IMG/VR virus record: IMGVR_UViG_3300020391_000005
Coordinates: 1-64,000 of that record
DNA length: 64,000 nucleotides
From: a virus
Reading direction: 5' to 3' (one strand)
Positions 12,301-20,000 of the stretch are shown piece by piece. The stretch's first letter is position 1. The number at the start of each line of letters is the position of its first letter. The notes under the pieces are model-generated. The model worked only from the letters and a program-made list of their open reading frames with translations, had not been told where the DNA came from and searched no databases. Made by a program: the position numbers and the translations under genes.

Positions 12301-12900
12301 AAATTGCTCTCTGAAATCATTAAGAAATTTGTTAAACAGTTTCCTTCAATAGTTTTGAGAGGTATAGCAAATGAAATTGATCCTGCTTATAAAGAAATGC
12401 GTCGACACTATCTAGCATGCGAAATAGAAGATTTAAGATTTAAGGGGTTGCATTACACTGGTGGCGAAGGCAAAAATCCTCTCGGACTTAGAGGTGGTAC
12501 AGTTGGCGAGAAGAAGTACATACCTTTGAACGTTGGTTTGCCATACGATATAACCGTTGGTGGCTACAGAGCTATATTTGAAGGGAATCCTAGATTATTG
12601 GCAGCTAGTATTTCTAAGCTTGTAGGTTATATATTTGGCGGCCCATTAGCATTGCTAGACCCAAGTTATGCATTTAGGGTTCCGTGTAAAGATGTAGATA
12701 TTTCTGGTGAAGGTATTTTTAACTGGGAAAAATTTACTATTGGTAATATGGGTAGATATGGTCATCCATTAACTCCAATCACTTTGCTGGCATTGTCAAC
12801 AAAACAACTTCCAGGAGACATAGATCAAAAGAATGCATTCTGTATGGATAGAGAGACTATGTTTAACCCACAATTGTTCTGTTTCGAAACTGAAGAATAG
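3397..12900 (+). CDS. giant structural protein (3167 aa), baseplate region, unknown
   Basis: This single open frame of 9.5 kb lies between the spike-like gene and gp25. I do not recognise the protein. It looks globular and multidomain rather than coiled-coil: there are Asp/Glu-rich linkers, a cysteine- and helix-rich part near residues 820-1080 (for example LICNYAACLKLPDFEF, IICALLEGK-like helices), beta-rich parts further on, and a glycine-rich C-terminal part near residues 3020-3130 (LRGGTVGEKKYIPLNVGLPY). There is no signal peptide, no clear membrane segment and no nuclease or lysozyme motif. A tape-measure role is possible by length, but the lack of long regular helices argues against it. 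ATG 3397 follows GTGATAAATAAAT, with only a weak ribosome-binding site. Confidence 0.8.
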   Translation: MPTIADKIFLITHQNEQITFFPRFMQQKGRDILCVKIALGQVISPPAENRSPSDSTVGTQWFDCDSGKELTIDSGVTFDKKLKRYLMSYQLQNQFLILSYYFEKYSVEKLKTKEDLLKQVYACIAFFDNEFGNINEATLAVLHGWRPDSVFSNKSYSSDEDNPVDQVSGFLWQLCKDGTISFPDDALVEETIEKTPEQLNLWEQTKRDFSTRKQSYRNWALNIESEYPEVYIKYKKADEESLLFSASKNVAEAAIEMQQDEMTPQQKVDLASRAFEPNMAIDPDPFDINSKKIGYFLRTEYTFINLPLFSGDDDFREQTKTLTDSALSEVLKFYNKPVIWGSSFEDPKNVRLYFDNTDSMNLASSSPRVTTNTFIDEMQINEDQYDSLYQDYDSLMNEPLITFVEFRSPSLRPGDVYRAYFEINKEKFDIITTESFENNQQTDFFIPDSKKILQDFSDELNTVYCADDAPLTEEQARNQYARYRAFASKKKLEISRQIRAAYMKAIENGQDIDDVEVDLGVFGKINLSDEEIINTTLNATFLGLSEGVGALLNTDSLSEVKGLIQDDVSNELTLTFEELEIGCKEIAENLANAEPDLKNFDIRNQNGQKYNATGEGNKVKSIPSIIIIMARRNAGLRSSVRDNDGFDDVESYLRGPPGQLFKGPSQRTNIEFKFLINNQGDTEIEHIKVYNKEYSEIGTHYIFRQGTGGTQLLSSLTDSRSVEYLRNIYGMTSLADGVGSYIGQIFDLSGPGCGPAGSQLGLGMAYVKKFTKDIQIAQSFNSYVPLHHWKENVINQAPIKSLEKTTDEIGSYFQRQFSKEAIDTNLLEMTGLADAVPLIGPDCSRESIYHDVAQTFQLKKLICNYAACLKLPDFEFKTPNLNWPDIGEIPIFKINFGLDQLDDFLQQVLTRAICAFINGLLDILKTPFCQEQLAPALYGAGSDTSPIIQRALVDGILDIGIPIGKMENAKSLVDKLLNLLTPREICALLEGKTLNDEVIFLIYRIAEQENLSIEISSPESVIEFFTTLGQFIDEEVCEQLNKFDETLGTYTCTSVSDMLSEIRKSIIKGKEVSAEQINEAVKLANDNLMDKTKALQSLGNGGSLADLIPELYDLDSIVNQNSIPVTAMEKLAASSAFETARLNFLNSMNSFVDSMYLESPRVAEYNDPGYDPEATRIVQRATANLQRLSHFAGTSLESVFSTIREQSTTNYLRRTLLYCSDDYKTQTVQNFLGEDIQIYTPLQIEDENQAGATPDDQKAYLSGSLVRLNDILAQAPDNDENISDVVNKLENRRVLETVFPIVVGSFPNPEDLVGESTPPENITTYRDFLRDVFINPEPDAQAQTDNIEHLNRAYVAKIVSLIDIYKRQIESNIDKAYRIISEPDFLKILKDFYDTSKEVIRLQNNQEIIKVTTEGNTLVTKLSEPSDTYQTSITMIDKPTVGGLEYEITVDDEFFFGGNKKFVGCDTLPEQYSDLFDSSEDIVNPRAKSYRISILKNLQDLYSKYKLSGMPQYSQILQEYPSIENDLEKLSFSNTYEGSLEQLINLVGDSKLFSDSQFVNRMDAKLQSKSYYDPLSLCVKNPRGLPSFGILNFENIVFDIFEEESKKESLLPINSILLQDPLKPGAYEKAIQNTAVRGFVRICLLEMVMKGAVSYSAWDIEYIKNDNFFKEYVYRFIKNQLENQNLFSNNLPDLHRCLERITGKKNIEASLRQIVLEESDFVFKYSKTLYENNKNIDYRMWFLEQLEHVEVPSSKVLDTSLSKNVWISNLEKSVLQQSENNFVFLERYIRIFGALRGSGADASGIAQAQYQSFLQNLDSLNTAVDKTGFNRLGLESYNISDSSSVTISEYVDDDDFPDKELLSISDLTKVINSLFDNNSEINRYFHDLTRRIYNPGNILHSLPRAISRLPAKLIIRKRNRYVFSTNNAFSAHLRNDPDLAPFTQRRFESNIYQDQVEPQRSDGEIDPSVGGAAGLGAEKAQADERFSDEDRYYVIPIDGAQGLPEAESIKAGGQFFTNNPNEDVENFGFEPSAAFSGNEPGLIMKDVVLEGERKRPLDPTASWLNVSDTTSERPPEDVIFKRVPVPRNPNFTTIRKVFDNIYGQVNQEQFNNISNTNQIAEEIWEESVIDLVGDAAPIFNFPGDSKFIPNDHMSTSDKSNLGYYLETASRYYKSGTGRNRGACNFYNSEDRQKIFEQTSFDSGNVFTVQGEVDSEYGAPSPNAVISRPMGLEDHPGGANDLTFASNNVSLGAVPGSPDANWRVKGEHELLGRNDYKVPIRILITQIKEASTGRIMQVFVKYVIPELMDFADTSLNPDRARALKDAAVECLQAFKTFIENGFNDLKNDPGRNGQILRDDGHIANAEDTTPAADLGMRVKANESSKHFCVYLAMGNDRVKVPVLFRQKGAPNFGASSAPSFCSISKFYSIAALNEAKDQKGNFKIDQASIDNHFADPGKLLRNSDYDINSSYSVLDEGRAAFTQHSFYADSVRNIIKVSGVDFDSQSVDDNYDPKRTLVSIGNLVSWFSQKRNDAFWGRTHKTQPDSQAIFTRCGPSLFYGDGRGSIKQFFVAGKEAILNSMRDTPADANIALIDHIQNLYNQDEVDNKTLATRLTTAIADQKQALQFYRTLFETPAGERTEVNNSNFATLAQDPTFGNFDVTQFGYGSDPPRINYSMGHFLNGDDTNLIRVFQGGNSSVKSITYETLQNLNFYKIHNSANTEKYMNTAMNMRARYNAGLEETEILNFMEQILTSFFIQNEDGESVIKNIIQESSIKIGLRAVLATNGDNGNLESFVTKTFNETSQVSEEERTGLVKIGEDNAYENLHCIPIASFEADLLYPSCFNIDNLSGLTEVVDSFKPQLMQGLLDSDQYKQFFDFSIPQKRQASVISLHSTSLLAGYSTMPDVLSSVKDSLAGTFYLAFQTDTTSSSELSFDLSSADLLAVTDQFMTSDGLRIDCMNFPGLGDWMKLLSEIIKKFVKQFPSIVLRGIANEIDPAYKEMRRHYLACEIEDLRFKGLHYTGGEGKNPLGLRGGTVGEKKYIPLNVGLPYDITVGGYRAIFEGNPRLLAASISKLVGYIFGGPLALLDPSYAFRVPCKDVDISGEGIFNWEKFTIGNMGRYGHPLTPITLLALSTKQLPGDIDQKNAFCMDRETMFNPQLFCFETEE

Positions 12901-12931
12901 ATACTACTTAGTAAGAGGAGAGAAGACAACA

Positions 12932-13327
12932 GTGTTTCAGCCAAAGTTCCCATTACAAATTTCAGATTTAGATGGTGCTTATAAATCTATTAAAGATATA
13001 AAAGAAAATATTAAACAAAATGTATTATTTTTATTATCAACCGCGCCTGGCGAATGGCCTGGGAATCCTGAAATTGGAGTAGGGGTAAGAAGGTTCCTAT
13101 TTGAAAACTATCCATCTCCAGAACTTCTTGATTTACATAAAAAAATAAAAGATCAATTTTCTACTTTTTTGCCATTCTTAGATGTACGAAGCGAATTTAT
13201 AGAGAAAGATGGTTATGGTAGAAATTTAATTGAATCAGGAGAACTAAAATTAGTCGTTAAATATAATATTAAACCTTTAGGAGTTGCAGACTCAGTTACT
13301 ATGGGTATATCTGAAGATACTATGTAG
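12932..13327 (+). CDS. 25: baseplate wedge protein, T4 gp25-like
   Basis: gp25 is the small wedge protein that nucleates sheath assembly on the baseplate and is related to lysozyme-like T6SS TssE. The diagnostic segment LFLLSTAPGEWPGNPEIGVG at residues 32-51, with NPE-G followed by RRFLFE, matches the gp25/GPW family core. I chose the GTG at 12932 because a strong AAGAGGAG lies just upstream at 12914-12921 and because it gives 131 residues, essentially the length of T4 gp25 (132). An earlier in-frame ATG at 12833 would overlap the giant gene by 68 bases and add 33 unrelated residues. gp6 follows 51 bases downstream, the usual gp25-gp6 order. Confidence 0.9.
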   Translation: MFQPKFPLQISDLDGAYKSIKDIKENIKQNVLFLLSTAPGEWPGNPEIGVGVRRFLFENYPSPELLDLHKKIKDQFSTFLPFLDVRSEFIEKDGYGRNLIESGELKLVVKYNIKPLGVADSVTMGISEDTM

Positions 13328-13378
13328 AAGATATATTTTACTTAGCACTAATTATTAATGAAAAAGAGGATAATATAA

Positions 13379-15178
13379 ATGTCAAAAAAAATAGTTCCGG
13401 TAGACTACACCAGCGCCGACTTTGAAAAAATAAAAAAAGATCTTTTAAATTACGCAAAAAGATATTATCCAGAAACATATAAAGATTTTAACGAAGTATC
13501 TTTTGGTTCTCTGATGACAGACCTTGTATCTTATGTTGGAGACAATCTTTCTTTTTACCTGGACTATCAAGCTAACGAATCTTTTATAAATACAAGTTTA
13601 GAATATGATAATGTTTTAGCACATGCAAGACAGCTTGGATACAAACATAGTCCTGTTAGAAGTTCAGTGGGAGAAGTAGACGTATATATTCCTGTCCCGG
13701 CAGACAATGCAAATGTCGCCCCAGATTTACAATACTTGCCCAAAATGTTAAAAGGAACCCTTTTTACTACTGTAAGTGGAAACACATTTACACTAAATAA
13801 AGATATTGAATTTTTTTCAAATAGTGTCGAGGTCGTCGGCAGTGAAGTATCTTCGGATGGCTCAAAAACAACCTACTATATACTTAGGGCGAGAGGAGAG
13901 GTGGTATCTGGTCAAGACAAGCAAGCTGTCGTAGAGGTTGGAGATTTTAAGAGATTTTTGAAGTTACCAGTACCCGGAGCAGAAGTTTCAGAAATAATCT
14001 CAGTTGTTGACTCTAACGGAAATGAATATTACGAGGTTGATTATTTAAGCCAAAATACAGTTTATAGATCGGTAGTTAATAGAAATGAGTCATTACCAGA
14101 CAGTTCTGCACCATCAGTTATGAAGCCGTTCCCGGTACCAAGAAGATTTGTTGTGGAGAGAAATGGTCTGGATATGCATCTTGTTTTTGGATATGGCTCA
14201 GAAGCAGAATTAAAAGACAACAAAGTTGCAGATCCTAGTGAAGTAGTTATGCAAATAACAGGTAAAAATTACATTTCTGATGCGACATTTGATCCATCAA
14301 AACTTTTATCAACAGATAAGTTTGGAGTCGCTCCAACAAATACAGATCTAGTTATAACTTATAGAACAAATAATTCAAGCAATGTAAATGCAGCTGCTGG
14401 AACTTTAAATGCAGTTATAGATCCCTTAATAGAATTTAGAAATATACAGAATTTAGATACCGCAAAAATTAATTTTATTTTATCGAATATACAAATCTTC
14501 AATGAGGATCCAATAAATGGCGACATTTCAGTACCAACAACAGAAGAAATAAAAAGAAGAGCAAATGCTGCATTTGCAATGCAGGGTAGAGCAGTAACAT
14601 TACAGGACTATGTTTCTGCAACATATGCAATGCCTGCATCTTTCGGTGCAGTTAAGAGAGCAGCTATTTATAGAGATACTGACGATCTTAGAAGAAATTT
14701 AAATATGTATGTAATCTCAGAAAATTCAGAACAAAAACTTGAAAAATCAAGTACTGTTCTTAAAAATAATCTTAAAACTTGGCTAAATTCAGTTAGGATG
14801 ATAAATGATAGTTTAGACATATTAGACGCAACTATAATTAATCTTGGAGTTGAATTTGACGTGATTGCTCAAAAAGATATAAATAAGAACAATGTTTTCA
14901 ATATAGCGAAAGAATCAATTTTTAAAGAACTAAATGAAATAAAGCCAGAAATTGGTGAGCCATTTCAGATTACAGAAGTATTTAGAATATTGAAAGACGT
15001 TCAAGAAGTTTTAGATGTAGTAAACATAAAGATAACCTCAAAAACAGGATCTCAATATTCAACATTTATGTATGACATAGAATCTAATATATCACCAGAG
15101 GGTCGAACTATTTACATACCACACAACTGTATATGGGAAATAAAATTTAAAAGTGATATAGTAGGGAGTGTAAGATAA
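13379..15178 (+). CDS. 6: baseplate wedge protein, T4 gp6-like (baseplate J family)
   Basis: gp6 forms the iris-like ring of wedge dimers that holds the baseplate together. The 599-residue protein starts with the family signature: DYTSADFEKIKKDLLNYA at residues 9-26 and SFGSLMTDLVSYVGDNLSFY at 41-60. The baseplate-J core near residues 385-430 contains EEIKRRANAAFAMQGRAVT and YVSATYAMP. T4 gp6 is 660 residues, so length agrees. ATG 13379 is preceded by AAGAGGATAATATAA, giving a usable ribosome-binding site. The stop overlaps the next start (TAATG), which ties the following DNRLRE-like gene to the wedge module. Confidence 0.92.
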   Translation: MSKKIVPVDYTSADFEKIKKDLLNYAKRYYPETYKDFNEVSFGSLMTDLVSYVGDNLSFYLDYQANESFINTSLEYDNVLAHARQLGYKHSPVRSSVGEVDVYIPVPADNANVAPDLQYLPKMLKGTLFTTVSGNTFTLNKDIEFFSNSVEVVGSEVSSDGSKTTYYILRARGEVVSGQDKQAVVEVGDFKRFLKLPVPGAEVSEIISVVDSNGNEYYEVDYLSQNTVYRSVVNRNESLPDSSAPSVMKPFPVPRRFVVERNGLDMHLVFGYGSEAELKDNKVADPSEVVMQITGKNYISDATFDPSKLLSTDKFGVAPTNTDLVITYRTNNSSNVNAAAGTLNAVIDPLIEFRNIQNLDTAKINFILSNIQIFNEDPINGDISVPTTEEIKRRANAAFAMQGRAVTLQDYVSATYAMPASFGAVKRAAIYRDTDDLRRNLNMYVISENSEQKLEKSSTVLKNNLKTWLNSVRMINDSLDILDATIINLGVEFDVIAQKDINKNNVFNIAKESIFKELNEIKPEIGEPFQITEVFRILKDVQEVLDVVNIKITSKTGSQYSTFMYDIESNISPEGRTIYIPHNCIWEIKFKSDIVGSVR

Positions 15179-17007
15179 TGTCAATAAAAAGATATACATC
15201 TATAAAAGATAATACTATTTCATCTGCGTTTAAACTAAACCTATCAAGCCGCGGCACTGATGCAAATATGGGAGCCTCTGATATTTTAGAAATGTATTCT
15301 ATATTTGCACAAGCTAGTTCATCTTCAATAGAGCAATCAAGAATTTTAGTTGAATTTCCTTTAGCTACAATATCATCTCAAAGAGACTCAGGTATAATAC
15401 CTACTTCTGGATCTGTAACTTTTAAACTAAAAATGTTTAATGCTGAACACAATCAAACTACTCCAAGTGATGTTACTGTTGAAACAAGAATATTGACGCA
15501 AAAATGGTCAGAGGGCTCTGGTTTAGACATGGAAAGTTTTTTAGACTCTGGTGCAAGTAGTTGGACATCTGCATCAACTGGCAACGCGTGGTTTACAACA
15601 GGAGGTGATTTTTTATCATCTAGCTATATAGCTTCATCACCAGTCCCGTTATCGTACACTCAATTTTTAAGTGAGGGTACAGAAAACTTAGATATAGACG
15701 TAACCCCAATTGTAGAAGAGTATATTAAAAACGTGAAAAGCACAGGAACAAATGCAACTGGTTCAATAGTGTTTAATACTACACATGCACCATCAGTTGG
15801 CCAATCTTTTAAAATATATACATATCAGGGTGATCACAGAATATTTCAGTTTTCTAATACTTCAGGATCTTCCGGTAAGACGGTGTTTGTCTTAACAGGA
15901 TCTTCTGCCTCTGGATCATCTAGTAATCTTATAGATGCTATTAATACAAATTTGGGGTCCTTTATTGCAGCTACTGGTCAAGACAATGATTTAACAGCTA
16001 GCTTATCTCAAAGGGCGGCAACTTTTTATGGAAATACTATAATATCATCATCCGTTGCCTCAGCAACAGCGTCAGTAACAAACTTTACAGGCGGCTCAGG
16101 CGCGATAAACTATGGCTTTATCTTAAAGCTTAGCGGATCACAAGAAGATGGATCGGCATCTAGATCTTATTATACAAAAAAGTTTTTCGCCAGATCTAGC
16201 CATCATCAACTTGAGAGACCAGTGTTGGAAGCACAGTGGGATTCATCTGTAAAAGATGATAGAGCTGATGTAATAAAATCTAGTAGTCTTGCACCAGCTA
16301 GTGATAATCTTAATAACATATATTTATATAACAGAATAAGAAATAAGTTAGTGGATATTCCTAACACTGGGTCCTTGTTGTTAACAAGATTATTAGCATC
16401 AACAAAAACTGGACTGCCCGTTACAGCATCAGGGCCTAGCGCATCTGGAACTTTTATTACCGCAAGTAAAAATTCAACAGGTATCTACAAAGCTCAATTT
16501 GCTTATAACGGATCAGAAACTACTTTGTATGATGTTTGGCAAGCTTCATCTTCCTCTGGCATAACCACTTTGTTTACAGGATCTGCGATTACTGTCTCAG
16601 CAAAAACGCCAGAATCTTTTTATCAAATACCAACATATTTGACAAAAATAACAAATTTAAAATCATCTTATGCAGCTAATGAACAAGCTACTTTTAGGGT
16701 ATTCACTAGAGACAAAAATAAAAAACCAAATATTTATACGGTTGCAAGTAACCAAGCTCAAGTAACAACCATAAGAGAAGGATATTATAAAATATGCAGA
16801 GTGGCAGATGATATGACAATAATAGATTATTCCACAAGTAGTGTACCTAGTTATTCCTCTTTATCTTATGATGCAAGTGGTTCTTACTTCGATTTAGACA
16901 TGTCAATTTTGGAACCAAACTATTTATATGAGATACGTCTTTTATATAAAGATGAGAATGATTATATAGAGCAGAAAGAAAAGTTTAAGTTCCGGGTTGA
17001 TCCATGA
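15178..17007 (+). CDS. baseplate-associated protein with DNRLRE-like domain
   Basis: The 609-residue protein is Ser-, Thr- and Gly-rich. The first 190 residues follow the pattern of DNRLRE-type beta-sandwich domains: a strand with RILVEFPLATI, then VTFKLKMFNAEH, a KWSEGSGLDMES segment, a WTSAS...W..GGDF turn and LDIDVTPIVEEYI. Such domains are found in extracellular and carbohydrate-binding proteins. The rest is beta-rich with SGS repeats, and ends in YEIRLLYKDENDYIEQKEKF. It occupies the place where T4 has gp7 and gp8, but I see no similarity to them. It is joined by overlapping codons to gp6 before (TAATG) and the 4217-aa giant after (ATGA). A baseplate or fibre-attachment role is inferred. 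Confidence 0.7.
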   Translation: MSIKRYTSIKDNTISSAFKLNLSSRGTDANMGASDILEMYSIFAQASSSSIEQSRILVEFPLATISSQRDSGIIPTSGSVTFKLKMFNAEHNQTTPSDVTVETRILTQKWSEGSGLDMESFLDSGASSWTSASTGNAWFTTGGDFLSSSYIASSPVPLSYTQFLSEGTENLDIDVTPIVEEYIKNVKSTGTNATGSIVFNTTHAPSVGQSFKIYTYQGDHRIFQFSNTSGSSGKTVFVLTGSSASGSSSNLIDAINTNLGSFIAATGQDNDLTASLSQRAATFYGNTIISSSVASATASVTNFTGGSGAINYGFILKLSGSQEDGSASRSYYTKKFFARSSHHQLERPVLEAQWDSSVKDDRADVIKSSSLAPASDNLNNIYLYNRIRNKLVDIPNTGSLLLTRLLASTKTGLPVTASGPSASGTFITASKNSTGIYKAQFAYNGSETTLYDVWQASSSSGITTLFTGSAITVSAKTPESFYQIPTYLTKITNLKSSYAANEQATFRVFTRDKNKKPNIYTVASNQAQVTTIREGYYKICRVADDMTIIDYSTSSVPSYSSLSYDASGSYFDLDMSILEPNYLYEIRLLYKDENDYIEQKEKFKFRVDP

Positions 17008-20000
17008 CTAATTATAGAGATAAATTTCAAAATAATCCTACAGAAAAATTGAGTGAAATAGACACTTTAAACAAAAGTAGGGTTTTCAACTTAAATGGCT
17101 CAAAGGTTACAATATCTCAAACAGATAATTCTTATCTTACTGAAGCAGAATCTGAAAGATATGTTAAAGCCTTTATTAAGCAAAAATCTAGATATATCCC
17201 TTCAATAGATTATCTAAATCCATCTACTTTTTGTTTTTATGGTTCTGCAGCAAAGTATTACGAAGACTCTATAAAAAATATTTATAATGCATATCCTTAT
17301 GATGGTTCACGCGCTGAAAAAATGGAGTGGTCAATTTCCGCTTCTCATTTAGACTTGTACATGTTAGAGCATGTGTACCCTAAGAGCACTGGACATGTTA
17401 TATTTGACAGATCTTCAGACACTATTACAAACGATACACATTATCCAACAACCAATAACCCTCAATATATTAAGTTTACTGGTGGTCCACAAATAGGCAC
17501 AATATATAACTCATCAAAAAACCGAGAAGGTAATTTAAAAATAAATGGATCTGTCGGAAACACAGTTGAATTTTGGCTAAAAAAGTCAGCTACATCTTGG
17601 TATGACGCCGGACGTAAAGAAGTAATTTTTGACACGACTACACCAAGTGCAATCTCTGGTGTTCAAACGGGTAGATTATCTATAGAGCTAGAAAATCCTT
17701 CATCAGCAGGGGCGAGTCCATTTTTGTTCACGTACTTATCAGGTACTACAGGAGCTACACAGCTTAGGTTAGGTAGTTCAAATGTTACAAAAAATTCAGT
17801 TGGTGATAATAATTGGCATCATTATGCAGTAACAACCGAAACTAGCGGATCAAATACACTCTACAAACTCTATGTTGATGGTACACTAGACTCAGTATCA
17901 AAGCAATCACACATGGTTGGTCCGGTTGATAGGGCAATGATTGCATCAATTGGTGCCCTCCGATCTGCTAACAGTGTTGGTGGTGCTCTTGGTGCTGGTA
18001 AACTATCTGGATCTATTGATGAATTTAGGTTTTGGAAAGAAACAAGAAGCCAAAAAGATATTGGAAGGTTTTGGTATCATTCTGTTCATGGCGGAACAGG
18101 AGGTAAATATGGAGATCATAACAACGCAAATTTAGGTGTGTATTTTAAATTTAATGAAGGAATAACAAATGTACAAGCTTATGATGAGGTAGTTCTAGAT
18201 TATTCGGGTAGAATTAATAATGGCACATTTGTCAATTGGAATTCAGCAGTTAGGTCTTTAGAATCTGCAATAAATCAATCTTTGTATCTGCCTGAAAAAT
18301 CTTTTACAGAAGTACCTGACCCAATTATTAACTCACAAAACACATTAGTTCAAAATATACTAGATTTGTATAAGACAAAAGGAGAAGCTTTTGACAAACA
18401 AAATAATTCTTCACTGATTAACAGTGTTCCTTCTTTTTTGCCAAATCAAGATAAAAATTTGTTTCCTGAATTGCTTCAAATTATGGCATCATCATTTGAT
18501 GATATATTTTTAAAGATAAAAAATCTACCAAAAATAAAAGATTTTGCATTTCAAGAATTTTTTGAAAATAAAGGCTCGTTTAGAAAATTTGATAATTCAA
18601 AATTTTTATTAGGTTGTGAAGACCAGATTTTATTTCAATTTACAGGAAATCACACAAAACCATGGGTAAATCATATACTAGAACACTTTGGCTTAGTAAC
18701 AACAGAAATATTTCCAAATGCTACATTATTTGAAAATTTTCTAAAAAGATCTGAAAAAGTATCTTTTCAACATGATTTAACAGAAGTTAAGAACTCTATT
18801 CTATCAAATATACATAAAAATTTAATACACATTTATAAAACAAAAGGCACAGAAGAGTCATTTAGAAATTTAATAAGGTGCTTTGGAGTTGATAGTGAAC
18901 TTATAAAACTATATGCATACGGTCATAATGAAGAATATATATTATCAACAAAGCCGATATATGTTTCTGCAAAGACAAAAGCAGCTAGTTTCGAAAAGAA
19001 AAACTTTGAAGCTTCTATACATCAAACAGCATCTTCAAGTGAAGAAATATCATATATTCCTCGCGTAAACAATCCTGTTCCATATACTCTAGAGGCTAAC
19101 ATATTGTTCCCTAATAAAATAAAAGAAGGGGTAAATAACTTTTCTGAGACTTCTTTATTTGGCATGCACTCTGTGAAAGGATCAGATGCTAATCCTGGAG
19201 ATAGTTCTTTAAACTGGTCAGTCCAAGATTCAGGAAGCTTACAGGTACAGTTTGTAAAAAGAACTGCCACAGCAAAAGGAGGATATTTTCAATTAACATC
19301 TTCAGCTGGTGTGATTACTGCTTTAACTTCTGATCATCTAACAAATATTTATGATAATACACATTGGAACATTTCTGTTCGTATAGGTGCTAAATCTGAT
19401 ATAGATTTTAATATAATACCAACAGGATCTTCTACAACTTACTTGGTTGAATTTTCTGGGTACAATTATGATTTAGATGTTTTAAAAAATTCTTTCCATG
19501 TATCAGCTAGTATTAGTAAAGAATTGTATAGAGATATATCGAGACAAGATAAAGCAGTATTTGTAGGTTCTCACTTGCAAAACTTTTCTGGATCTGTGTT
19601 GCAGAGATCTGATGTAAGGATACTGTCATTTAATGCTTGGAAGGATATTCTTAAAGAGTCAGAATTAAAAGAGCATGCTCAAAATCCAAAAGTTTTTGGC
19701 AGAAGAAAGCCTCAAAGTATTTCAAATTTTGATGATGGCTCAAATCTAGTTTCTTCTGATAGTCTCATATTAAGATGGCAATTTGAAAATTTAACTGCTT
19801 CAAACTCTTCAAATCAAATAGACGTAGTTGATTTTTCAAGTGGTTCTTTAGCGTTAGTATCAAGTGATTTTGTAACTGGATATAAATATCCAGGTAAAGG
19901 CATAGATTTTGTTGATCACGATGCCGCGATATCACAAAATTTTATTCCAAGTGTAGAGTATGCTGGACCTGATAACGGTCACTCAAGTGATAGAGTCCAA

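Noticed and set aside
3397-12900. Tape-measure protein
   Set aside because: Length would allow it, but the sequence looks globular with beta-rich and cysteine-bearing parts and without long repetitive helices or membrane segments. Kept as unknown.
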